Origin: Motacilla alba alba | Taxonomy: Eukaryota > Chordata > Aves > Passeriformes > Motacillidae | Length of the DNA stretch: 64,000 nucleotides | Assembly (NCBI RefSeq): GCF_015832195.1 | Contig: NC_052032.1 | Location: forward strand, 7,384,618-7,448,617 | Direction of reading: 5' to 3' | In this document: positions 23,601 to 33,795 of the stretch, in pieces | How positions within the stretch are numbered: position 1 is the stretch's first letter | Layout of the letters: every line of letters starts with the position of its first letter | The notes under the pieces: generated by a model | What the model was told of the DNA's origin: nothing | What the model saw: only the letters and a program-made list of their open reading frames with translations | Databases searched by the model: none | Translations under genes and position numbers: made by a program

Positions 23601-26600
23601 GGGCCCTAAAAACAGGCTGTGCTCTGGCCCTAAGAGTGAGCCAGATCCCAAATCCCAAACAGTGGTGGCTGGTGGGTGCTAAATGAGACCCATCCCTGCA
23701 GGCACAGCTGGCCTGATGCTCCTTCTGCTCATCACACCCCAAAGCCAGGCCCAGGGAAGTGGGGAAATACTCCAAAACTGCATTTGCTTGCCCCTGCCTG
23801 GTGATGCCACCCTGAGAGGCACAAAAAGAGAGGCTGCAGTGGAGCAATAGTGTGACCTGGGCCAGGGGGCTGAAGCTGTATGATGCTGAAGCACAGGGGT
23901 GTCCTGAGGGGTGGTTTGCCCATTCAGCCTGTGAACAAACACAGATTTCAGTTTCCAGGGCTGCCAGTCACTAAATCCACTAAAACCTGAGTGAGACCCC
24001 AGTATGGGGATCCTCACTCATGGAAACATGGCACAGCAGCCTCTGAGTAAAATAATTACTACACAAACTCATTTGGAAGCTTCTCTGCAGCTTCTCTCTA
24101 ACCATATCAACAACAATAATAATAAAAAAACCTCTCCCACCTCTGTTATTCCCACCCTGCATCAGCCACCAACAATCAGCACCCCAGGCTGCTGCAGGCC
24201 TCGCCACCAAACCTCTCTGGAAGGGAGCCAGAAGGTAGGTCCCCATCCAAGAAATACCAACAGATGATGTTCATCTGGCAAATTGCAGGGCACATATCAG
24301 GTTGTGCCTGGGGGAGGAGAGCAGGCTGGGAGAAAAGGATCTTATTCCAAAGGCACCACAGGAAGTGAAAAGAAAATGGCTTTTAAGAGACATCTTTGCC
24401 TCTCCCTCCCAGCTGTAAAGAACAAGCACTGACCTACAAGGCATCTGGGCTGAGCAATTCAAGTTTTCAAGGATTCATTTAGCAACTGAAAATCTCCTAA
24501 TTGTTCAGAAAACAAACACAGCCAGAATTACAAGGACTTTTTTTATAAGGGCTTTTTTTATAAGAGTCAGCCCAGCCTCCTCAGAGGTTCAGCAACATCA
24601 GCTGCATGAAAGTTTCAGTCTGTGTCATCTGCAGCATTGTTTTAGGCCACTCCTGGCCAGCAGGACCAGGAGGGCCACCAGATTCACTCTGTGGCTCCTG
24701 CTGGACTGGAAAGATTGACACTCCCTGCTGAATATGGAATGGATTGGAACTGAAAGGGTCAAAACAAAAGGTCTGCAAAGCTGCTCTGTCAATCCCCCAC
24801 TTGAGACAGTCAAGCTTAAATTTTCCATCCCCCGTGGTTAAAATCCTGGTGAGAACACTTGGCTCCCAGGGCCGGGAGGCCTCACGGTGATGCTCACAGT
24901 GATGCTCACAGTGATGCCTGCTGATCGATACCGTTGCTGTGGGATACAGGCAGAGTCTGCCCTGCTGCCATCCCCTGGGGCTCAGCGAGGACCAGGGAGC
25001 CACACTCCCTGCAGCCTGCCCAGCAGCTTTCCAGGGAGCCTCCGTTCCCCGTGGGACCAGACTATCCACCCACGAGCTCTGCCAAAACCCAGCACGGCTC
25101 CCTCTGGCAGAGGTGACAAAGGTCCCACCGTGTCCTGGGGACTGGCACTGGGGCTCAGCAAAACACTGATGGTCCCTGGGGGATCTTAGTCAAATAATCT
25201 GCCTTCTCTCAGCGTGCATCTACAGCCCTGCCTGAGCACTGCAGCCCCGCCAGGCCACCACCGTTGTCACAACAGTGACACATTTTTTCCTTTCCTCGGT
25301 CATGCAGTGAACACCCTGTGCATCCCAAAGCTGCTCAGGAGGCCACGGGTCACGGTGCACCCCTCTGGGCTGCCCCTTTTCTCACCATCCCTTGGAAACA
25401 GGAAAAAATAAAAGGAAGGAATTTCTCTGTTCAGGACTGGGAGGAAAGCTCGAGGGAAAGCTCTGACCATTCCCCAGCACAGCCCAGGGCAGAGATGCGG
25501 GCACAGGCAGCTCGGGAGCAGCCCTGGCTGGCAGCTGTGCCCGTGCCATACTCAGGTGAGCAGGGGTTTGCTCAGGGCCATGCAAAGCCTCCCTCAGCCC
25601 CATCGCTTTTCCCACATCACCCAGGATGCTCCAAAGCCCCCCTCGACTCCAGAGCCTCCTCCAGCCGGGGCACAGCGTGCCAGGCAGGCTGTCCCCTGGG
25701 AGGAGAGGAGCAGCACGCTGCATCACCCCTTCTTTTCCCTCTTTTCCCCCCTCCCTGCTCCTGCTCTCCCTGCCAAAAGCGCGGCCCCTGCGCCTCCCGG
25801 AGCGCCGCGGGCCGAGGCTGGACTTCCTGCCAGGCATAACACGAACCAGATGATGCACTCCCTCCAAAGCATGTCAGTACGCCCACCCCCAGGAGAGACG
25901 AGCGGGGAGGGGAGAGGGGGGGAAAACGAGCTGGATGGAGCTTTCATGAACTCTCCCAGAGCTGACGAGCTCTGCCACCAGGCCAGGGTGAAGCGGAACA
26001 GCCGGAGCCTGAGCTCATCCCTCCCTGACCCGCACTTTCCATCGCAGGTTGCGGGGTTGATTGTTCGGGAGAAGGAGGCAGTGCCCTCCCTGAAGCCCTG
26101 GCTGCCCTCGGCGGATATCTGCACAGCAACGAGAGAGGCTTTAGTGGTGATTCCCCCCCTCCACCGCCCCCATTCCAGCGGGAAGCATCCAGAGCAGCAC
26201 ATCTGCAGCTGGCTCTAAATCCCAGCAAAGCCAGACTCGCTGACCCTCGCTGGTATTAACCCCTGCGCCGCCAGGGCTGCGACCTCTGAACAGCGAAATC
26301 CTCCTCTCGCTGAGCTCTCCTGACACACCGTTTGCTCCCGATCAGCGACACTCCCACCGCACCGGGACGATCATCCATTACTAAGATAAAAGGCCCTGAC
26401 TCAGATTATCTCGGGTGCCTCCACATGCAACTGCCATCAACAAAGCACTCGGGCCTCGCTGGGACCAGCCTGACTCTGAGCCACCCGAGGTCGAATCCAA
26501 ACAAGCACAAATATTTTTGCATCCTCCAGGAAAGTCCTCCCAATGCCCGTAACCTTCCCAGAGGACGCTTTTGTGGTTTGGACAAGCCTGAAGCCTTTAC

Positions 26601-27447
26601 AAACAGCTCAGATCTGAGCAGACTCCTGCCTCCCACTGCCAAAGTCTCAAATAAAATATTAAAAGCCCGAAGTTTTTACAATCTGCCCCTTTCCCTGCGC
26701 GCCTGGAGGGAGAGCATCTGGTTTCTCCCTACAGAGCCTGGCAGCTGCCTGCCAGTCCCCAGGGGCACCGGGACTCCCAGGAAGAAAAGCCAAGCAGGGG
26801 CACCCGTTTGCTGAACAAAATGAAACACCTAAAGCACCTAGAGGGGCCTGCAAGAAGGCTGCTGAGACTTTTGTAAGGGCATGGAGCGGTAGGATTTAAG
26901 CTGAAGGATGGTAGATTTAGGTATTAGGAAGAAATTATTCTCTGTGAGGGTGGTGAGGCACCGGCACGGGGAAGAAGAAAAGCTGCACCATCCCTGGAGG
27001 CACAGGCTGCCCAGAGCAGCTGTGGCTGCCCCTGGATCCCTGGAAGCGCTCCAGGCCAGGCTGGACGGTGCTTGGAGCAGCCTGGGCTGGTGGAAGGCAT
27101 CCCTGCCCCTGGCAGGGGTGGGGAAAGATAATCTTTACGCTGCCTTCGAACCCAAACCGCTCCGCGATTCTACGCAACAGAAATCTGCGAAACACTCCGC
27201 GGATGCCCACAAACTCCGCGCTGCCGGCGAGGCGGAGCCCCCCCAAAACCCCGCACCCCGCACTCACCTCCAGCGGCGGCAGGTCGGGATCGAGCTGCGT
27301 GAAGCTGTGCAGCACCACGGGGCTGCTCTCCCCGGCCACCTCCAGCCTGACGCCGCCCCAGAGGCTCCTCGCCCGCCGGCAGCCCTCGAACATCCTCTCG
27401 GGGCCGGCGGGGACATGGTGCGGCGGGGCCCGGCGGCGGCTCACCAT
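5457..27447 (-). CDS. RALGDS: RALGDS, Ral guanine nucleotide dissociation stimulator (18 coding exons, 811 aa)
   Basis: RALGDS exchanges GDP for GTP on RalA/RalB and is a Ras effector, acting at the plasma membrane downstream of GTP-bound Ras. The 18 coding exons join in frame to 811 residues. In order: an N-terminal segment (1-97); the REM/RasGEF-N domain (about 98-245, starting [15 protein letters not shown]); a short linker; the CDC25 catalytic domain (about 284-545, with [14 protein letters not shown] at 461-474 and [19 protein letters not shown]); a Ser-rich linker (566-690, with THKRSVSG); and the Ras-association domain (about 694-780). The end is [14 protein letters not shown], as in mammals. 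The start used is the Met at 27445-27447, which aligns with the human MVQR start, but the frame stays open upstream. The Pro/Ala/Glu-rich insert I recall between the REM and CDC25 domains of the human protein is missing. A second first exon lies at 51219-51341. Confidence 0.97.
5815..5929 (-). CDS. RALGDS: RALGDS exon 17 (RA domain)
   Basis: Residues 716-753: [20 protein letters not shown] and on to IISEER. The donor runs directly into a short CA-rich tract (5800-5814). Confidence 0.96.
6050..6295 (-). CDS. RALGDS: RALGDS exon 16 (Ser-rich linker and RA start)
   Basis: Residues 634-715. Begins [10 protein letters not shown], has a Ser-rich run and THKRSVSG, then [10 protein letters not shown] opening the RA domain. 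The acceptor chosen matches the mammalian junction EKK|FWES. A second in-frame acceptor lies 114 nt upstream. Confidence 0.95.
6597..6798 (-). CDS. RALGDS: RALGDS exon 15
   Basis: Residues 566-633: [20 protein letters not shown], then [18 protein letters not shown]. The donor is GTACGT. The phase joins a split Asp codon. Confidence 0.95.
6945..7040 (-). CDS. RALGDS: RALGDS exon 14
   Basis: Residues 534-565: [20 protein letters not shown] and on to GIIKRWS. The donor is GTGAGT. Confidence 0.95.
7198..7319 (-). CDS. RALGDS: RALGDS exon 13 (CDC25 domain end)
   Basis: Residues 494-533: [20 protein letters not shown] and on to ERLSEAE, closing the catalytic domain. Confidence 0.96.
7468..7500 (-). 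CDS. RALGDS: RALGDS exon 12 (33-nt microexon)
   Basis: Eleven codons, [11 protein letters not shown] (483-493), with acceptor CCAG and donor GTGAGA. Too short to stand out as an open frame, but needed for the CDC25 domain. Confidence 0.95.
7654..7727. repeat. Short tandem repeat in RALGDS intron
   Basis: Three imperfect copies of a unit around GTGGGATACAGGATG, between the exons at 7500 and 7797. Confidence 0.75.
7797..7883 (-). CDS. RALGDS: RALGDS exon 11 (CDC25 core)
   Basis: Residues 454-482, containing [20 protein letters not shown], a hallmark CDC25-family motif. Confidence 0.97.
7979..8056 (-). CDS. RALGDS: RALGDS exon 10
   Basis: Residues 428-453: [19 protein letters not shown], then QQQQREM. 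The short Gln run is encoded by a CTG/CAG-type tract at 7986-8001. Confidence 0.96.
8057..8742 (-). other. RALGDS intron with palindrome cluster
   Basis: A 686-bp intron. It has an AT-rich patch at about 8130-8175 and a cluster of overlapping inverted repeats at 8356-8395. No exon seen. Confidence 0.75.
8356..8395. repeat. Overlapping inverted repeats (hairpin-forming)
   Basis: GTTCCACG (8356-8363) pairs with CGTGGAAC (8376-8383). GAATACAGGAC (8366-8376) pairs with GTCCTGTATTC (8385-8395). The first arm also sits in a perfect 12-bp palindrome, TTCCACGTGGAA (8357-8368), centred on an E-box CACGTG. Confidence 0.9.
8743..8827 (-). CDS. RALGDS: RALGDS exon 9 (CDC25 domain)
   Basis: Residues 400-427: [20 protein letters not shown] and on to RELLIK. 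The donor is GTAGGG. Confidence 0.96.
9174..9277 (-). CDS. RALGDS: RALGDS exon 8 (CDC25 domain)
   Basis: Residues 365-398: [20 protein letters not shown] and on to KKTWDEVL. The donor is GTAAGG. Confidence 0.96.
9395..9610 (-). CDS. RALGDS: RALGDS exon 7 (CDC25 domain)
   Basis: Residues 293-364: [20 protein letters not shown] and on to [10 protein letters not shown]. This is the largest catalytic exon. Confidence 0.97.
9743..9864 (-). CDS. RALGDS: RALGDS exon 6 (linker and CDC25 start)
   Basis: Residues 252-292: [20 protein letters not shown], then [13 protein letters not shown], which opens the CDC25 domain. Confidence 0.95.
10238..10431 (-). CDS. RALGDS: RALGDS exon 5 (REM domain end)
   Basis: Residues 187-251: [20 protein letters not shown] and on to [11 protein letters not shown]. 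In mammals a long Pro/Ala/Glu-rich stretch follows here. In this species only a few acidic residues remain. Confidence 0.96.
10579..10653 (-). CDS. RALGDS: RALGDS exon 4
   Basis: Residues 162-186: [20 protein letters not shown], then MELK. Clearly diverged from the human sequence at this point, but phases and length fit both neighbours. Confidence 0.9.
11012..11205 (-). CDS. RALGDS: RALGDS exon 3 (REM domain)
   Basis: Residues 98-161: [20 protein letters not shown] and on to [10 protein letters not shown]. The acceptor is GGCAG and the donor is GTGAGG. Confidence 0.97.
11622..11732 (-). CDS. RALGDS: RALGDS exon 2 (first shared coding exon)
   Basis: Residues 61-97: [20 protein letters not shown] and on to GQRWLG. 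It begins in phase 0, so any first exon ending on a full codon can be joined to it. Confidence 0.97.
12513..12541. repeat. (CCT)n microsatellite
   Basis: About eight to nine CTC/CCT triplets in a row. Confidence 0.85.
13660..13682. repeat. Poly(A) run, 23 bases
   Basis: Uninterrupted A-run following A-rich sequence. No retrocopy is recognisable upstream of it. Confidence 0.8.
19550..20150. promoter_or_regulatory. CpG-rich block inside RALGDS intron
   Basis: Dense CG dinucleotides and GC boxes stand out from the flanks; a (GATGAG)n patch lies at 19922-19945. It could be an internal promoter or enhancer. No first exon was recognised on either strand. Confidence 0.4.
22685..22718. repeat. 9-bp tandem repeat carrying GGATTA sites
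   Basis: About 3.5 copies of ATTACTGGG. Three copies read GGGATTA, the complement of TAATCCC, a site for K50-type homeodomains (OTX/PITX/CRX/GSC). Confidence 0.8.
24537..24566. repeat. Short direct repeat, T-run plus ATAAG
   Basis: Two tandem copies of about 15-16 bp, each a run of seven T followed by ATAAG. Confidence 0.75.
26384..26411. promoter_or_regulatory. GATA / AP-1 / GATA motif cluster
   Basis: AGATAA (26384-26389), TGACTCA (26397-26403) and TTATCT (26406-26411) lie within 28 bp, about 0.86 kb into the intron following RALGDS exon 1a. The motifs are seen directly; function is inferred. Confidence 0.4.
26843..27175 (+). mobile_element. CR1 LINE 3'-end fragment (+)
   Basis: Matches my recollection of the avian CR1 3' end in sense orientation: TAGGAAGAAATTATTCTCTG, GTGAGGGTGGTGAGGCACCG, GGCTGCCCAGAGCAGCTGTG, then the terminal AACCCAAACCGCTCCGCGAT and TCTACG. 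5'-truncated, non-coding and diverged. Confidence 0.88.
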
Positions 27448-27790
27448 CGGCGGGGCCGCCGCATCCCCGGCTCCGCAACCCTCCGCCGGCCCCGCCAGCC
27501 CCCCCGGCTGCCCGGGGAGCCGCAGCGGGGACGTGGGGGCGATGCTCGGGGGGCAGCGGAGCGGTGCGGGAGCGCCCGCAGCAGCGGGGCAGGCGCCGAA
27601 AGAGCGGCCTGACGGGGCGGCGGGGCCGGGACGGAGCCGGCTCGGCTGTAAAACTGGCTCTGGATTTCCTCCCGCAGCCTCCGCCCGCCCCCGGGGGCCG
27701 GCCCGGCGCGGCTCGGCCCCCTCGGGGAGGGGGGACGGGGACGTGAAAAGCCCCGAGGCCGCGCAAAGGGGCGGTGGCAGGGAGGAGGAT
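27225..27790 (-). promoter_or_regulatory. RALGDS: CpG island over RALGDS exon 1a
   Basis: Very GC- and CpG-dense sequence spans the exon 1a start codon and the upstream 350 bp. Multiple GC boxes and no TATA box, as in housekeeping-type promoters. Confidence 0.75.
27268..27447 (-). CDS. RALGDS: RALGDS alternative first coding exon 1a (mammal-like N-terminus)
   Basis: Sixty codons from the Met at 27447 to LDPDLPPLE, with donor GTGAGT. The core [15 protein letters not shown] and [17 protein letters not shown] align with the human N-terminus, and the junction PLE|SSTQE matches the human PE|SSTQE. The frame is open 5' of the chosen Met, so a further upstream start is not excluded; a second Met is at residue 19. 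Confidence 0.92.
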
Positions 27791-30415
27791 GCCGGGGGGT
27801 TGCGGGGTGGGGTGGCCGGAGCTCCAGCCTCGGCTGGGTGGGGGAACACCGGGGTGTTAGCGTTGATGGGAGGGAGAATAAGTGACACAGGTGACAACGG
27901 CTGTGGGAGAGGGTCTTTGTGCCACCGGGTGCTCGCGAAGCACCTGGGGTTCACGCGCAAAGGAAAGGTGTTAATTGCCAGCGCGGGAATACACCAGCCC
28001 GTGGTTTCACCCGAGCATTATCTCAGCCCGTGAGCTCAGCCCCTCGCTGGCCACAGCTGGGCTTCGTGACACGGTCACATCCCCTGCGGGATGGAGGGAT
28101 GTGACCCGCGGGGAGTCAGTGCCAGCCCTCCATGCACAGGCAAAGGGGGGATTAGGGGCCAGGGCACCTGCTCTCGGCCCAGCAGGGACTCTGGGAAAGC
28201 AAAATGAGCCTGGGGGACAGCAGGGCTGCAGATCCCACTTTAGAGAACCCCTGCGACATAATTCTGTTTTCAGAGGAGGAGAGAAACGGGCAGAGCTGTT
28301 TGTCATTCATCAGCCCCCTGTGCTGAGCACTGCGTGCTCCAGCCCTCCCCTGCTCTTCCCCTTCCCTCCTCACACACTGCTCAAGAAACTGCATCCCAGG
28401 GTCGGGGCAGTGCTGCTGACACCACCAAAACCTGGATTTTCATGCCTCAGCTCCCTCTGCAGCTGAAATAACATCGGCCTCCCAGGGCCTTCCAGCCCTG
28501 CAGCTTTATTTGCAGGGAGGATGGAGCCAAGGCTTACATGTCCAGCTCTGCCCGGGGCACCAGCAGCTCCTGCCCGGGCAGGAAGGGATTAACAAAGCTG
28601 CCAGGCTGTGATAGGCTTCCAACTGGAAAGTTTACCAGGCAGAAGGATGAGCCAGGACAACGTGGGCTATTGTCCTGCTTTATCTGGAGCCAAAGAGGTC
28701 AAAGGGGACTTCCTGGACATCCTGGGAAAGGGGACCCAGCCCAGCAGCAGGGCCTTGCACTGCCCGTGGCAGCCCCACATCTTTGGGGGCAACGCACACT
28801 TTAAGCCTGCCCAGGCACGGAGATCCAGCCCTGATCCCTGCCCGGCTCCCCCTGCAGTGCCAGGTGGGTCAGTGGAGCTCTCTCCACCGCAGAAGGATGT
28901 GATGCTGCTCCTGCAGAGGTGTCCCCAGCCCCACTGACACGTCACGCAGGAACCACGTGGCCCTGCAAGATGTGCTGTGAAACTCGGTGCTGTGCATCAC
29001 TTTGCTCAGGACACGCTGCAATCAGAGGCAGAGATGTGCTGAAATCAGAGGCAGGGACCTGCTTTCCAGCAGAAATCAGCGTTGCCTCTCCGGGCTGTGA
29101 AATATTTCAGAGGGAGACTCTGCTTTGCTTCACGCTGGAGTCTTAGGGCCGAGAAATCGCAGCCCACCCCTGGAATCGCTTGGCAGGGCTCGAATGCACA
29201 CAACAAACAACAGCAGCACTCATTTCCAGCCCTCCCAGAGCCTCCAGCTTCGTCTGACCTCTGCAGGAAGATGCAGCTCTGTTTGTTGGGCAATTTTCAC
29301 CGTCCCTCGGTTGACCACTAAAGATGGTTTCAGGGGAAAAACACTTCTGATAATGGATAATAAATAATATAAGGCAGGAAGGCAACTGCAGGGGTTTAAA
29401 AATAGCCACTCAGTTTCCTCTCTCATCTCTTGGGAACCTTCTGGGTCTGAAAAGCAAAACACTCAAAGCAGGGTCAGGAGCCCAAGTTCAGGATGTTTGC
29501 TCTGCGTAGCTAACCCCAAACACTCAGCCGTCAGGGGCAAGGCTCTTGAAAAATCATGAGATTCAAAACAAATAACTTTTCAGGGCTTCTTATTTGCCTC
29601 TAAGCACGCAGGTGAAAGGGAACAGGCAGGATCACAGCCTCAGGTTTCCCTCCAGAATCCTTGAAGGTGGAGAAATTGTTGCAAAATGTGATTCATTGAC
29701 ATGCACGTGACTTCAGGGATTTAAGAGAACGATCAATGCTTGAGTGACTCATTAAAAAAATACACTGTCCATTTGCACTTGGCAAACTCAGCCAGAAACT
29801 TTTCACAACACACTGAGCTTTTCCATGGCATCTGTAAATGTCCCGTCGACTCTGGCAGGCCCAGGAATTGGGTGCTGTGAGAAATCCACCAAGTTTTGTC
29901 TTTCCACCACTCTGAAATCAGCTCTGGATGAATACAAACCCACACGGCCAACACCGGAGCAGCTCTGCTCCTCTGCTGCAGTCTCCAGCCTTTCCTGCAG
30001 GGCCAGGAACGTGGAGAGGGTAACACAGAGAAACTTTTGGAAACTATAAGCCAGTTTTCTGGTTTGGGAATCAATTTGGGTCAATCGATTATAGTCAGGA
30101 CCTGCAGATTCAGACCTCAGTTAATAACTGGGCTCAGCCTGGACCCTGAGTTGTCTCTTCCCAGCAAGTGGTGTCTGAGCATTCCCTCAGCTACATCCTC
30201 CAGGCCTCCTTTGCTTCCATCTCCCTGCTCTGCTGCTGAGTGGGGCTTTCCAGCACATTTCCTACAGGGCAAAACTCACAGTGATCCAGTTCCTGTGCTC
30301 AGTGGGGCTTTTTTTGCCATCAAGTGAGGCTGCCCACCCCAAAACGTGGCTCGTAAGCACTCCCACAGGAGTTGCTCCTGCCTGGCATCAGCTCCCTGCA
30401 AACAATCCAGTGCTC

Positions 30416-30470
30416 CTGCCAGCACCCCCAGGGCCCTGCCAGCACCCCCAGGGCCCTGCCAGCACCCCAA
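30416..30470. repeat. 20-bp tandem repeat, 2.7 copies
   Basis: Unit AGCACCCCCAGGGCCCTGCC, nearly perfect. Confidence 0.88.
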
Positions 30471-30975
30471 CAAACCCACATTCCCTTTGAGCCTCAGTGA
30501 AACCGCAGCAGCACCGATGCCAAGAGCTGCAAAGAGCTGATCTCAGTCCCGAGCAGAGAAGGCAGGAATCACCCTCACCACCTCTACCTGAGCCCCTCTG
30601 GAGCACCACACACCTCCAGCTCTCACTGATGCACCAGAGAGGGACCCAGGACCCAAACCAGCAGCCTCCGAGGGGAACTGGGCTGCTTTATGTGGGAGTT
30701 GCGACATTATCCGGCCTCTGTCCCAGCTCTGGCACCAGCTCACAAGGCGAGTCTGTGTCAGGCTCTGACATGGAGCCCTTAGCACTTCCTGCTATTGTGC
30801 AGCTGGGGAAGCCCTTTTTCTTGCTGTTTATAAGGCATTTTAGAGGAAAAGTGCTACCTAGTTACAAGAATTACCAACTGGAGGTTAGGCATTAAGTGCT
30901 AGATCAAAATCTTTTGGGCATTCCAATTTTAATTGGAAAAGACTTTTGTTTTCACTGCCCAGGCTCAGCTGGAAG

Positions 30976-30976
<1 letters not shown>

Positions 30977-31016
<40 letters not shown>
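30977..31016. repeat. (TTA)13 microsatellite
   Basis: Forty bases of perfect TTA repeat. Confidence 0.95.
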
Positions 31017-31767
31017 GTAAACAACCAGTACTATCTCTTCTACTTAAGGATGGGGGGGAAAGCTTGAGCAAGAAGGGAAAACAATGTCACTACTCTGTTC
31101 ATACAATCTGTACAGAGACGTGAGATTGGGTCCCCCCAGATTTGGGGACCAACAGACCCTCACAGACCCAATTCTCACTCCCAGCATGATCAATGCCCTG
31201 ATTTAACCAGGTCTTAGATGAGAGCCACCCACCACATGCCACAGCTTACGGCAGGCACGGATTTTGGGAGATTCTCTGCTGAGTATTTCAGATCCAGGGC
31301 AGTTGGATCACTCTGCCTCCAGGTTTTGGGCTGTTTTTGACAGATCAGGCACGGTGAACTCTGTGCTGGCAGGGAGGAAGGCTGGCTCAGGCTCTCCTGT
31401 CCTTTGTGCCCCTTGTGCCAGCTGCAGCACCCCCTGCTCCCCTCGGCTCACATGGGCAGCCGGGTTAATTTGGGAGCACAGCTCTCCTCCACACCAAGCA
31501 TTAACACGGCCAGGCAAGCCCCTAATTACTGTCAGTTCCTAGCAGAGGAAGCACAGCAAATCCCTGGGCAATCAGGATCTAAAAGTCTCCATCCAGCCCT
31601 TCTGTGTTTCATTTCCTGCAGCCCGTGTGCGCAGCTGGGCTACGGCAGCTCCCGCCGAGGCTGCCGGCTCCTGAAGCTCAGCAATTATTCCAAAAGCCTT
31701 GGAGATTCAAGAGCTTGCAGGAATATTTCTCCTCCATCCTACTCCTTACACCACTCCCTCGGCCGTA

Positions 31768-32155
31768 GCGGAATCACAGATTTTTGGGGGGTTGGGTTTT
31801 TTAGATTCCAACAGGTTTGGGTTGAAAGGGATCTTCAAGATGGTCTCGTTAACCCCTGCCATGCACAGGAACACCTTCCTCGAGCCCAGGGTGCTCCAAG
31901 CCTGGCCTGGAACGCTTCCAGGGATCCAGGGCAGCCACAGCTTCCCTGGAAAACCTGTGCCAGGGCCTCACCACCCTCACAGGGCACATTTCTTCCTAAT
32001 ATCTAATCTAAATCCACTCTCCTTCCTTTTAAAGCCATTGCCCCTTGTCCTGTCACTCCAGAGCCTTGCACAAAAATCCCTCGCCAGCTCTCCTGAAGCC
32101 ACTTCATGCTCTGGGATGCTAAGATTGCCCCAAACCTTCTCTTCTCCAGGCAATT
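31768..32155 (-). mobile_element. CR1 LINE 3'-end fragment (-)
   Basis: Antisense CR1: starts GGAATCACAGATTTTTGGGG, then GGGTTGAAAGGGATCTTCAA, TTTCTTCCTAATATCTAATC and CCCCTTGTCCTGTCACTCC. It appears to be of the same subfamily as the copy at 26843-27175, in opposite orientation. Confidence 0.85.
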
Positions 32156-33102
32156 TATCAAGTATTTGAGGAGCTTCCATTAGGGCAGCAAGCAACGACA
32201 CAAACATCTGTTTTCCAAACTTTCTGACCTCTAAAAGCTCATCAGAACAAGGCCGACGTGTGAGGCGGGGGGAGATCAAGCCACTTTCTCAGAAAGAAGC
32301 AACCAGCACACTTCAAGCAGGCACCTGGATTCCTTCACAGCAAAGAAGAAAAATAAGAGGCAAGACACTGTTATTAATATCAAAATGTGCCCAAAAAAGC
32401 TGAGGACAGCTGGGCCCAAGGTGTGAAAAGCACCGAGAGACCTCAGGGCGTTTGGCAGGGCACTGCTGGCAGGGGGATGCAGGGACCAAAGCTCGTGATC
32501 ACAAGACACCCAGGGAGTTTTAGGGACACCCCCAGAGCAGGAGGAAGCTGCAGCTCCTGGTGGCAGCGTTTTCCCTTCTCCCACGTGGCTCTCCCCAGAG
32601 CGCAGAGTTCAGCAGGCTGCAAACACAGCAGAGCTCCTGCGCTAAGGACCATTATTTCTTGAGCTGTTTGTCTTTAAATCAGCTTTTATCTCGCTATCAC
32701 CTTTGGCCAGAATGCTTCAGTCGGCTCTTTTAACAAATACCATCTAAGGTGCCGGCGAGCAAAAGGAAAACAGGAAAAACATTTCTCCCTGTTGCTTAGC
32801 AATCAGTGTGTGGCGGGTTCAAGGCTCCCAGGTGCTCCGTTATTGTAATTTCCATCCTTGCTTGCTTGGCTTCTCTGCAGAAGAGCCAGGGAAAGGAAAA
32901 CCACTGGTGGAAAAGAGGGGAAAGGTTATGGAGCCACAAAAATTTTCAGGGAAAGGTGGGAATAGGTGTAGCCGCTCGGGATAAGGGAAACTCAGTTCTG
33001 AAATCAAGCTGTTCCTTCTCATCTGCCAGAAAAATCCGATGAAATGGTGAGATTTCATTTTATATTGGAAACACACATCCACCACCTGGGTGGATACAGA
33101 GC
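32156..33102. other. Intronic sequence without recognised feature
   Basis: No exon, element or RNA gene identified on either strand. Confidence 0.55.
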
Positions 33103-33303
33103 AGAGCAAGGCTCTGGCTCTGCTCACCTTTCCAAAACACATCCAAGGGCAGGCAGTACAATTTTCCACCCACGACAACCAGCCAGAATGACACGTTCAG
33201 CTGAGTCGTGTAAAAGGAGAACCCCAGAAACAAGAGGCTCTGGAAACTGATCTACTGAGAAATCCCAGTGGATAACAGGGAAACTTTGCTTGGCAGAGCA
33301 GCT

Positions 33304-33335
33304 CTTCCTCCTCCTCCTCCTCCTCCTCCTCCTCA
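33304..33335. repeat. (CTC)n microsatellite
   Basis: About ten TCC triplets. The same tract recurs in the right copy at 38939-38970. Confidence 0.9.
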
Positions 33336-33467
33336 GCTCCTACCCCAGGCCAAGCTCCAGCCTGGTGGGCTGTGCTGCTGCAGGGACAGGTACACCCACC
33401 TCACCTGTGCCTACAGATGGGGAATTGGGACTGGCCCGTGCATCCAGCCAGGAGAGCAACAGGGCAG

Positions 33468-33795
33468 CTTTATTCCAGCTTTATTCCTGCTTTATTCCAG
33501 TTTTATTCCTGCTTCATTCCAGTTTTATTCCTGCTTCATTCCAGTTTTATTCCTGCTTCATTCCAGCTTTATTCCTGCTTAATTCCAGCTTTTTTCCTGC
33601 TTTTTTCCAGCTTTATTCCAGTTTTATTCTAGTTTCATTTCAGCTTTATTCCTGCTTCATTCCAGCTTTATTCCAGTTTCGTTCCAGCTTTATTCCTGCT
33701 TTATTCCAGCTTTACTCCAGTTTTATTCTAGTTTCATTCCAGTTTTAGTCCTGCTCTATTCCAGTTTTATTCCTGCTTTATTCCAGTTTTATTCC
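33468..33795. repeat. 11-bp minisatellite, left copy (about 30 units)
   Basis: Unit CTTTATTCCAG with variants (CCTG, TTCATT, TTTATTCTAG). On the minus strand, the sense strand of RALGDS, I count 17 AATAAA hexamers. Confidence 0.95.

Larger units (their letters stand above)
20151..26842 (-). other. RALGDS intron 1, middle part
   Basis: No exon, tRNA or other gene recognised. Short notable items are listed separately (22685-22718, 24537-24566, 26384-26411). Otherwise GC-rich unique sequence. Confidence 0.55.
27800..31767 (-). other. RALGDS intron upstream of exon 1a
   Basis: No further exon recognised. Contains a 20-bp tandem repeat at 30416-30470 and a (TTA)13 microsatellite at 30977-31016. 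Confidence 0.55.

Noticed and set aside
33268..33748. FIPALFQLYSS-type repeat proteins (also 38903-39487)
   Set aside because: Product of the 11-bp minisatellite. No independent support.
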